Source: Solibacillus sp. R5-41
GTDB taxonomy: Bacteria > Bacillota > Bacilli > Bacillales_A > Planococcaceae
Length of the DNA: 64,000 bases
Reading direction: 5' to 3'
Assembly (NCBI RefSeq): GCF_002736105.1
Contig: NZ_CP024123.1
Location: forward strand, 3,588,001-3,652,000
Program-made: the position numbers and the translations under genes
The notes under the pieces: generated by a model
The model's input: the letters and a program-made list of their open reading frames with translations, nothing else
Told to the model about the DNA's origin: nothing
Database searches by the model: none
Shown: positions 57,496 through 64,000 of the stretch, piece after piece
How the letters are laid out: every line of letters begins with the position of its first letter
Position numbering within the stretch: the stretch's first letter is position 1

Positions 57496-58449
57496 CTATC
57501 CCTCCCTCACAAGCAAGTGAAATGGTCCTTTTTCTGTATGGACCTTTTTTTGAATTCTTCTATTATTAATAAAATAAATCGAATGATCGTCATAGCCTGC
57601 TACAACGAGTGAATCTTTAAAATGCGCTACGGCAAACGGATTCGCACCAATTTCAAGCTGCCATTCAATTATTCCATCCGTATTCACAACGTACAATATA
57701 TTTTCACCATGACTAACAACAGCAATTTCATCATCCCTTTGTGAAAAGCCAACTGGCATTAACGGCATTAGTATTTCTTTTATTTTTTCACCTGTAGATT
57801 GTGCATAAATATCGACGGTTTTATTGGGGCTATTTCCTTCACCATGTCCACCAACCCATAGTTCATCTCGTCCAGTAGGAATGACCAGGCCATGCGATGA
57901 TTTTGGTATCACCCATTCGTCTAAGATGGCCATTGTTTCAGTAGAAATAACTGAAAGAATCGTGTCTTTGTAATTGATCACATACAGCTTACCATCACTC
58001 ACCAACATTGACATTGGATAATTATGAAGCTTTACTGTATGCTGCAATTCCCCTTTCATCGTGTAACTTGTAAGTTCATTCGTTTTACTATTCGTTATAA
58101 ATATCTTTTCAGTTTGCGCATCAAAATAGGCGTTCGTTACACCTAATCCTGTACTGATTTCTTTCAAAAGCTTCCCAGTAGAAAGCTCATATAAATCGGC
58201 ATCTTTCAGTTGATGGCCGTACAATAAAATGGCATCTTTTCCAACTAATATGGCACCTGTATACGCTTTTTCTAAAGGCCACAAAGCAATTTCATTCGCT
58301 GATTGATCAAAAAATGTAATTGATGGCTCTATTATATTAACCGATGCGACGAATGATTGATGTGGGTCAATACGTTCGAAACGGTCATCTGAACAACCAG
58401 TAAGTATAAATACAAATAGAGAAAACAAAATGAAATGAGTTCGTTTCAT
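57496..58449 (-). CDS. YncE/YVTN-like beta-propeller lipoprotein
   Basis: A 317-residue lipoprotein: signal peptide with lipobox FILTGC, then repeated strands of a propeller, for example KIFITNSKTNELTSYTMKG, KLYVINYKDTILSVIS and DELWVGGHGEGNSPNKTVDIY. Such propellers bind partners or ligands outside the membrane. It is first in the group with the regulator, kinase and FixH-like lipoprotein, so it may be part of the sensing system (inference). GAGG precedes the ATG. Confidence 0.85.
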   Translation of the reverse strand: MKRTHFILFSLFVFILTGCSDDRFERIDPHQSFVASVNIIEPSITFFDQSANEIALWPLEKAYTGAILVGKDAILLYGHQLKDADLYELSTGKLLKEISTGLGVTNAYFDAQTEKIFITNSKTNELTSYTMKGELQHTVKLHNYPMSMLVSDGKLYVINYKDTILSVISTETMAILDEWVIPKSSHGLVIPTGRDELWVGGHGEGNSPNKTVDIYAQSTGEKIKEILMPLMPVGFSQRDDEIAVVSHGENILYVVNTDGIIEWQLEIGANPFAVAHFKDSLVVAGYDDHSIYFINNRRIQKKVHTEKGPFHLLVREG

Positions 58450-58551
58450 ATTTCGCCACCTCGCTATTAAGCGTACTAAATAATTGTGAAATTTGCATGA
58501 AAGGCGTGAGATAAAATTGTGAACAAATTAGGCTGCACGATGAAACTTAAA

Positions 58552-58594
58552 AAAATGCTGTACTAAAAGAGTTTGTCCTTTAGTACAGCATTTT
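58552..58594 (-). terminator. Terminator beyond repeat R11 (after cgoX)
   Basis: AAAATGCTGTACTAAA/TTTAGTACAGCATTTT, a perfect 16-base-pair stem followed on the minus strand by TTTTTTTAAG. Confidence 0.9.
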
Positions 58595-58600
58595 CATTCG

Positions 58601-58772
58601 AAATTATCTTCAATCAGCAAATATTCTCTCACCTCTATAGGTGGCGAGATGAATGCAAGTATAGCCTTTTTAGTGAACATCCCACCGCCGGCTAAATAGG
58701 GGCACTCTGGCAAAGAACGTCGCGTCCTGCTGCAACACCAGGATGACCTGCATCGTGCTGGCCCAAGCAAAA
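58601..58772 (-). repeat. Composite intergenic repeat, copy R11 (modules D and B, inverted)
   Basis: Reverse complement contains a full module D (58705-58762) aligned base for base with R6 in length, then the GCCGG junction, then module B as CACCT-atag-AGGTG. Lies in the 3' untranslated region of cgoX. Confidence 0.8.
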
Positions 58773-58807
58773 TTAAAATTATGGCACAATTGATTTGAAA
58801 GTAGGAA

Positions 58808-60241
58808 TTACGGAGTGACCGGTGATTCAAAAAGTTCTTGAATGACTTTGTCCGCCGCTCGTTTTCCCTGCGCAACACAATCGGGCACACTAATCCCTTT
58901 GTACGAACTCCCTACAAGATGAATTTTTGGATATTCCTTATGAAATTGCTCGTCCATTTTTTTCATGCGTGCCTCATGACCAATCGTATATTGCGGCATA
59001 GATTCTTTCCAACGTGCAACTACCGTAAAAATGGGCGAACTCGTTAATCCAACAGCATTTCGTAAATCTTGCAAGACAATTTTCTCAATCTCACTGTCCG
59101 AAAGCTCTACAATGGACTCGTCCCCTACACGCCCTATATAAACACGCAAAGAATCATAATCTTCTGGCGCAACATCATCCCATTTACGATTATTCCACGT
59201 ACAAGTCGTAATGGCAAAATCACTATTTCGGGAAACAAAGAAATTTAACGTATCTGCATGCTTTTTCATTTGCCCTTTTTTAAATGCCATCGTCACCGTT
59301 GCAATCGTTGCATAGTTCATATTCGGGATTTGTTGGATTGCCTCTGAATCACTAAATATTTTTTTCGTCACATTAAACGGGGTTGTGACAACGACCATAT
59401 CTGCTTGAATTGGTGAACCACTATTTAAATTAACTTGATATGTGCTATCTGGTAATTTTTCAATGGCATCGACTTTGATTCCTTTTAAAATTGATTGATC
59501 AGCCAATTCTTTTTCTAATGTTTCCACTAATGTTTCGAGTCCATTTTTAAATGTCTCATAATGCAGTTCACCATGTGTATCATCTAACGCATAAATTCCT
59601 CGTCCTGTCTTTTTCATCCCTAAAAGTAAACTACGATAATCTTTCTCTAACTGGTAAAATTGCGGGAACATTGAGTGCATGCTTAAATGATCGACGTCTC
59701 CTGCAAAGGTACCTGCAAGTACAGGCTCTACTAAATTTTCTACAACCTCTTGACCAAAACGTCGTCGGAAAAATTCACTTATTGGTTCATCCGCTTCATG
59801 AGGGAGTTTCGGTAAAAACAAATCTCCTGCCGCACGAATCTTACCACTTAAAGAAAGGACACTCGATGTCATAAACGAGGAAATATCAGGTGACCCCCCG
59901 AGCAATAAATTACTCGGGATGGGATGAAGTTCGCTACCAATCGCAATGAATGTTCGACCATTTTTATTTTGAATCATTTCATGTTCGATATTTAAATCAC
60001 GTGCCAAATCGCGGACACTGCTACTTGTATCAAAAAACGATTCGGGGCCACGTTCGATAATAAACCCATCTTTTCGTACTGTATGGATTTTTCCTCCTAA
60101 ACGTAGAGATGCTTCACTTAATACTACGTCTAAAGGTAAATTTTGCGCCTTCGCTTTTTGCTGTAAATAGAATGCCGTCGTTAAGCCTGTGATTCCACCG
60201 CCAACGATAACAACCTTTCGTCTTTTTAATGTCACCTTCAT
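58808..60241 (-). CDS. cgoX: Coproporphyrinogen III oxidase (HemY/CgoX)
   Basis: A 477-residue FAD enzyme that oxidises coproporphyrinogen III to coproporphyrin III in the Firmicutes haem pathway. FAD motif VVIVGGGITGLTTAFYLQ at the N-terminus, then RLGGKIHTVRKDGFIIERGPESFF and the C-terminal LVGSSYKGISVPDCVAQGKRAA. It follows cpfC by 14 bases. ATG at 60241 is chosen among GTG-ATG-ATG for spacing to AGAGAG. Confidence 0.94.
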   Translation of the reverse strand: MKVTLKRRKVVIVGGGITGLTTAFYLQQKAKAQNLPLDVVLSEASLRLGGKIHTVRKDGFIIERGPESFFDTSSSVRDLARDLNIEHEMIQNKNGRTFIAIGSELHPIPSNLLLGGSPDISSFMTSSVLSLSGKIRAAGDLFLPKLPHEADEPISEFFRRRFGQEVVENLVEPVLAGTFAGDVDHLSMHSMFPQFYQLEKDYRSLLLGMKKTGRGIYALDDTHGELHYETFKNGLETLVETLEKELADQSILKGIKVDAIEKLPDSTYQVNLNSGSPIQADMVVVTTPFNVTKKIFSDSEAIQQIPNMNYATIATVTMAFKKGQMKKHADTLNFFVSRNSDFAITTCTWNNRKWDDVAPEDYDSLRVYIGRVGDESIVELSDSEIEKIVLQDLRNAVGLTSSPIFTVVARWKESMPQYTIGHEARMKKMDEQFHKEYPKIHLVGSSYKGISVPDCVAQGKRAADKVIQELFESPVTP

Positions 60242-60255
60242 CATCACTCTCTATA

Positions 60256-61188
60256 TTAATTCACTAGTTTTTTGTTTATCGCATCCACCATCGCATCGAT
60301 AAATAACGGATGCGTATTTGGCATCGTTGGACGATAATAGCTAGCACCGATTTCATTACAAACTAATTTACACTCAAAATCGTTATCATAAAGAACTTCT
60401 AAATGCTCTGTTACGAAACCGACTGGTGTGTAAATAAATGCTTTATACCCTTTTTGTTCAAATAATTCTCTCGTTAAATCTTGTACATCCGGTCCTAACC
60501 ATGGCTCTGGTGTTTGACCAGCTGATTGCCAACCAACGACAACATTTTCAATTGCGGAGGCTTGTTCGATTAAATTTGCCGTTTCAACTAATTGTTGTTC
60601 ATACGGGTCACCAGCTAATTTGATTTTTTCTGGTAATGAGTGATTCGAAACAATTAGACAGCAGTTTGTCCGTTCTTCATCTGACATTTTAGCTAGCTCA
60701 CCATTAACGGCTTGCTTCCAAAACTCGATAAATTTAGGTTCATCATACCATGCTTCCACAGAAGTAATCTTTAAAGTGCCACCTAATTTTTCAGCAGCTT
60801 CTATTGCTCGGCCATTATATGATTTAACTGAAAATGTCGAGAAATGAGGTGCTAAAACAATGGAGATCGCCTCTGTAATTCCTTCGTTTACCATTGCCTC
60901 TACTGCATCTTCTACGAAAGGCTCGATATGTTTTAATCCAATAAACACTTTATATTCAACTTCATCTTGTACCTCGTTTAAACGTGCGCCTAACGCTTCC
61001 GCTTGTGCAACGGTCATTTTAGCAAGTGGCGAAATTCCACCAATGGCACGGTAGCGCGCTGCTAAATCATCAATATGTTCTTGAGACGGTTTGCGACCGT
61101 GACGAATATGTGTATAATAACGTTCGATATCTTCTTCTTTATACGGCGTACCGTATGCCATTACTAATAAACCACGTACTTGTTTCAT
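60256..61188 (-). CDS. cpfC: Coproporphyrin III ferrochelatase
   Basis: A 310-residue enzyme, the same length as B. subtilis HemH. It inserts Fe(II) into coproporphyrin III. VMAYGTPYKEEDIERYYTHIR and LAARYRAIGGISPL mark the N-terminus; the catalytic His lies in LIVSNHSLPEKI and the Glu in GFVTEHLEVLYDND. It sits between hemE and cgoX in the classic order, 49 bases after hemE. Confidence 0.96.
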   Translation of the reverse strand: MKQVRGLLVMAYGTPYKEEDIERYYTHIRHGRKPSQEHIDDLAARYRAIGGISPLAKMTVAQAEALGARLNEVQDEVEYKVFIGLKHIEPFVEDAVEAMVNEGITEAISIVLAPHFSTFSVKSYNGRAIEAAEKLGGTLKITSVEAWYDEPKFIEFWKQAVNGELAKMSDEERTNCCLIVSNHSLPEKIKLAGDPYEQQLVETANLIEQASAIENVVVGWQSAGQTPEPWLGPDVQDLTRELFEQKGYKAFIYTPVGFVTEHLEVLYDNDFECKLVCNEIGASYYRPTMPNTHPLFIDAMVDAINKKLVN

Positions 61189-61237
61189 GCCTTTTCACCT
61201 CTATAAAGTTTTAAACGACCTTTGATAAATCGATCAA

Positions 61238-62290
61238 TTAACCGCGCTTCGCAATTTGTTCGCGACTATATTCATGCACAAAAGTCGTTAAGCGTTTTAA
61301 TACAGCTGGACTTACTTCTGGGAATACTCCATGGCCTAGGTTGAAAATATGTCCGCCTTCATGTGCTAATCCTTGATCCACAATATCTTTCGCACGAGCT
61401 TCTAATACGTTCCAATCTGAAATCAGTAATGTCGGATCTAAGTTACCTTGTACAGCTTTGGTTACACCACGCGCTCCCGCTTCACGAATTGGTAAACGCC
61501 AATCTAAACCAACAACATCAATCGGTAAATCATGCCATTCATTCACTAAATGAGATGCACCTACTCCAAATTGAATTAACGGTACATTTAATTTTCGTAG
61601 CTCACCAAAAATACGAGTCATCGTAGGCTTTATAAAAATGCGATAATCATCAACATTCAATGCACCTACCCATGAGTCAAAAATTTGAATGGCTTTTGCA
61701 CCTGCTTCTACTTGAGCTGTAATATCCGCAATTATCATGTCTGCTAACTTGTCCATTAATGCAAACCAAGCTTTTGGCTCAGATACCATAAAGGATTTCG
61801 TTTTTGCGTAACTACGACTAGGACCGCCTTCAATCATGTAGCTCGCTAATGTAAATGGTGCACCACCAAAGCCAATTAACGGTACATTCAGTTGTTCTTG
61901 CGTAAGCATTTTAATCGTTTCCAGAACATAAGGTGTATGTTCTTTTGCGTTAAATTCACCCAGCTTCTCAACATCTGCAACTGTACGAATTGGATTTGAA
62001 ATAACCGGACCAATTCCCGCTTGTATTTTCACATCAACACCAATACCAGGTAATGGTGTCACAATATCTTTATATAAAATCGCTGCATCTACATCATATT
62101 GTTCAACAGGTAGACGTGTGACATAAGCACATAGCTCAGGTTGCATCGTAATTTCTTCCAATGAATATTTTGCTTTGATTTCACGATATTCTGGCTGTGA
62201 ACGACCTGCTTGGCGCATAAACCAAACCGGAGTATGTTCTACTTCCTCCCCGCGAGCAGCACGTAATAACGTATCATTAAATTTAGTCAT
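61238..62290 (-). CDS. hemE: Uroporphyrinogen decarboxylase
   Basis: A 350-residue TIM-barrel enzyme that removes four carboxylates from uroporphyrinogen III. Motifs: [18 protein letters not shown] with the substrate-binding Arg, and the second signature [20 protein letters not shown] at 62290 is preferred; the TTG at 62302 almost touches the GGGG site. It is first of the hemE-cpfC-cgoX group. Confidence 0.96.
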   Translation of the reverse strand: MTKFNDTLLRAARGEEVEHTPVWFMRQAGRSQPEYREIKAKYSLEEITMQPELCAYVTRLPVEQYDVDAAILYKDIVTPLPGIGVDVKIQAGIGPVISNPIRTVADVEKLGEFNAKEHTPYVLETIKMLTQEQLNVPLIGFGGAPFTLASYMIEGGPSRSYAKTKSFMVSEPKAWFALMDKLADMIIADITAQVEAGAKAIQIFDSWVGALNVDDYRIFIKPTMTRIFGELRKLNVPLIQFGVGASHLVNEWHDLPIDVVGLDWRLPIREAGARGVTKAVQGNLDPTLLISDWNVLEARAKDIVDQGLAHEGGHIFNLGHGVFPEVSPAVLKRLTTFVHEYSREQIAKRG

Positions 62291-62500
62291 AAACTCATCC
62301 AAACCCCTTCAGATTTATAATTTAATTTTCTTTCTCTATAATGTCAGTGATATCCATTATCGACTATAAACTGTTCGTTTAGTATTGTATAGTTTTCTCA
62401 TACAAATGTCATAAAATTGTTCTTTCTAACCCCCTCTTTTTGACAAATAGGTTGAACTTCAATATAAATGGAACTATTAGAGCAAAAGGAGGTTGTCATA

Positions 62501-63007
62501 TTGAATTTTTATATCACATCTGGAACACCTGATTTTATGGAAAAATTAATTGCTAAAAATCACAAAGAATCCCTCATTTTATTACATGGAAATGGGAATT
62601 CAGTTGTCCTTCATGAAAGTCCCAAAAAATCTTTTTTTGCCGTCCCACGTAATTTTGAGGTGCTGGATCAAAAAGGGCAATTCGAACAAAAAGGTTATTT
62701 TACTTTTTACAATATGCCGATTTTGTCAGATGGTCGACCTGTTTTCGAGAACGCAGTATCGGATGTCATTACGTCGCTGAAAACAGATAGTACGGTCATC
62801 GCCTATCGTTTTTTACGTCCAATTAAAGCCGATACGTATTTGCTCATCATCCAGTGGGTAGGTCCTGCGTCATTTGATGTTTGGAAAAATGGCCAAAATT
62901 ATAAAGCGAAAATCGCACCTATTTTAGAAGGGAAAGCTTCGGTCATCCAATCCATGTTCGACACGTCATTTTATATGACGACTTACAGCGCTACACCAAA
63001 AGATTAG
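62501..63007 (+). CDS. HmoB-like protein (antibiotic-monooxygenase fold) possibly without haem ligands
   Basis: A 168-residue protein that aligns with B. subtilis HmoB (YhgC) over its length: YITSGTPDFMEKLI, GRPVFENAVS, and the C-terminal YMTTYSA. HmoB is a haem monooxygenase. In my alignment from memory, HmoB Asn70 corresponds to Tyr and HmoB His138 to Ile, so both reported haem-binding residues are missing. It is divergent from hemE, the same neighbourhood as in B. subtilis. TTG at 62501 follows AGGAGG by eight bases. Its present function may differ from haem degradation. Confidence 0.85.
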   Translation: MNFYITSGTPDFMEKLIAKNHKESLILLHGNGNSVVLHESPKKSFFAVPRNFEVLDQKGQFEQKGYFTFYNMPILSDGRPVFENAVSDVITSLKTDSTVIAYRFLRPIKADTYLLIIQWVGPASFDVWKNGQNYKAKIAPILEGKASVIQSMFDTSFYMTTYSATPKD

Positions 63008-63295
63008 CGCTGCGAATGTATGCTTTTTATTATGGATTCTGATAATCTTCTGTAGAAGTAATTTTTCTAATACGGATTCTAAAAAAGTGCCTGCATGTTT
63101 TGTCTGGCTAAGCACATGAGCCTCACAGCTTTGTGCAAGGCCAGCCTTTATAAAATGTATCCTAATGGAGCTTTCTGAATTTATTGCGCCGCTACCGTGG
63201 GAAGCAGTGAATTCTTAGGTAGATTCCCCTTACATTGACTTACATTTTTTATTGCAAGGACAGATTTTGGTATTGACCCCGAATTTCATATGTAT
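63008..63295. other. Intergenic stretch with a hairpin
   Basis: TGGC-GCACA and TGTGC-GCCA form an imperfect hairpin near 63102-63140. It may be a worn-out repeat, but its similarity to module D is too weak to assign. Confidence 0.35.
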
Positions 63296-63326
63296 AAAAA
63301 GCTACGATTGAGTTTCGTAGCTTTTT
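63296..63326 (+). terminator. Terminator downstream of the HmoB-like gene
   Basis: AAAAAGCTACGA/TCGTAGCTTTTTT stem with a short loop, followed by T run and ATA. Confidence 0.85.
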
Positions 63327-63387
63327 TATATAAAATTAGTATTTACAGAATATTTAGATATACAAAGTTTTTAAGGAGGGTTGTTAC

Positions 63388-63939
63388 TTGCATATACAGC
63401 TTCAAATATTTATTGCTTTTTTCAGATCTGGAATTTTAGGTTTCGGTGGTGGTCCAACGACGATTCCGCTCGTACATAAGGAAGTCGTAACGAAATTTGA
63501 ATGGATGACGGATGAAGAGTTTTCAGATGTCATTTCTATTGGCAATACATTACCTGGACCAGTTGCTACTAAAATGGCTGGCTATATCGGCTATAGAATT
63601 GGTGGGTGGCTTGGACTCGCTACCGCATTGATTGCAACTGTACTGCCTACTGTTGTTCTCATGATTATTTTGCTCGGCTCGTTAAATCAATTTAACGACT
63701 CCAAATTTGTTAATGGCATGACTAATGGTGTTATTCCGATTGTAGCGGTCATGATGGGTGCTCTCACTTGGGACTTTATGAAAAAAGCAAAAACTTCCCT
63801 CGGCATAAAAATTGCGGGCTTAATTTTTATTGTGAGCTTTGTCGCGATGGTTCCACTGAATATTCACCCAGGAATTGTCATTTCCATTTTACTTATTTTA
63901 GCTTTCGCATTACCTGTTAAAGGAGAAAAAGCATCATGA
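63388..63939 (+). CDS. Chromate transporter, N-terminal-domain protein
   Basis: A 183-residue single-domain ChrA-type protein with about five hydrophobic helices. The family motif FGGGPTTIPLVHKEVV is at the start, followed by MTDEEFSDVISIGNTLPGPVATKMAGYIGYRIGG in shorter pieces along the chain. Short-chain ChrA proteins work as pairs from adjacent genes (family knowledge), and the next gene overlaps by four bases. Start is TTG at 63388, seven bases after GGAGGG. Chromate or sulphate export is inferred only from family. Confidence 0.9.
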   Translation: MHIQLQIFIAFFRSGILGFGGGPTTIPLVHKEVVTKFEWMTDEEFSDVISIGNTLPGPVATKMAGYIGYRIGGWLGLATALIATVLPTVVLMIILLGSLNQFNDSKFVNGMTNGVIPIVAVMMGALTWDFMKKAKTSLGIKIAGLIFIVSFVAMVPLNIHPGIVISILLILAFALPVKGEKAS

Positions 63940-64000
63940 CGTATTTCCATTTATTTTTAGCTTTTTTCTTCCCAAATATACTGGGATATGGTGGAGGACC
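63936..64000 (+). CDS. Chromate transporter, second half (cut by window edge)
   Basis: ATG at 63936 overlaps the stop of the preceding gene (ATGA). The visible residues TYFHLFLAFFFPNILGYGGG show the hydrophobic start and the GYGGG motif of a second ChrA domain. The rest lies outside. Confidence 0.8.
   Translation, partial: MTYFHLFLAFFFPNILGYGGG

Noticed and set aside
58594-58890. Minus-strand ORF across the end of cgoX
   Set aside because: It runs through repeat R11 and overlaps cgoX in another frame; no ribosome site.
63090-63145. Possible further copy of module D
   Set aside because: Hairpin present, but the bases align poorly with the three clear copies.

Overview
The window looks like the chromosome of a low-GC, endospore-forming Bacillales, most likely Planococcaceae/Caryophanaceae (Solibacillus or Lysinibacillus type). 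Support: the crh/hprK/cggR carbon-control genes, the coproporphyrin-dependent haem genes, a CotF-type coat gene, CtsR-controlled clpP, and gene order very close to Bacillus subtilis in several blocks (cggR-gap-pgk-tpi-pgm-eno; clpP / crh-whiA-yvcK-rapZ-yvcI-trxB-yvcD-his; hprK-lgt-ppaX-yvoF-hisZ; hmoB-hemE-hemH-cgoX and yhgD-yhgE). Genus is an inference. Most genes lie on the minus strand.

Layout. 0-5.9 kb: a TasA/CalY-like amyloid-fibre locus (tasA, an acidic TapA-like protein, SipW-type signal peptidase, an LPATS-anchored surface protein, a class D sortase cut by the left edge), then 1.5 kb with decayed coding remnants and an orphan LuxR-type regulator. 6-14.3 kb: the glycolytic cggR operon with promoter and CggR operator. 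14-19 kb: TPM-domain protein, CotF-like coat protein, an amino-acid ABC transporter. 19-20.6 kb: tRNA-Arg, a possible small RNA, clpP. 20.6-33.2 kb: crh/whiA/yvcK/rapZ/nudix/trxB/TPR and the complete his operon. 33.4-38 kb: yvoF, ppaX, lgt, hprK, cytochrome c551, YitT-family protein. 38-45 kb: EAL-HDOD protein, enoyl-CoA hydratase, DedA, S9 peptidase, acyl-CoA ligase. 45-50 kb: a Bce-type peptide-sensing/resistance module with an extra small gene. 50-54.8 kb: lplJ, yhfH, yhgE and its TetR regulator. 54.9-58.4 kb: a two-component system flanked by two lipoproteins. 58.8-64 kb: cgoX, cpfC, hemE, hmoB-like, and a split chromate-type transporter cut by the right edge.

How parts connect. CggR controls glycolytic flux. 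HprK phosphorylates HPr and Crh, and PpaX can remove the pyrophosphate made by reverse HprK action. HemE, CgoX and CpfC form consecutive parts of the coproporphyrin haem pathway, and the c551 cytochrome consumes haem.

The most unusual signal is a composite, multi-hairpin intergenic repeat family with about nine substantial copies plus fragments in 64 kb. Between copies the stem sequences change in a pairing-preserving way, including two compensatory changes in one five-base-pair stem. Several copies sit in apparent 3' untranslated regions or inside operons. I know of no description of this family, but I could not search for one.
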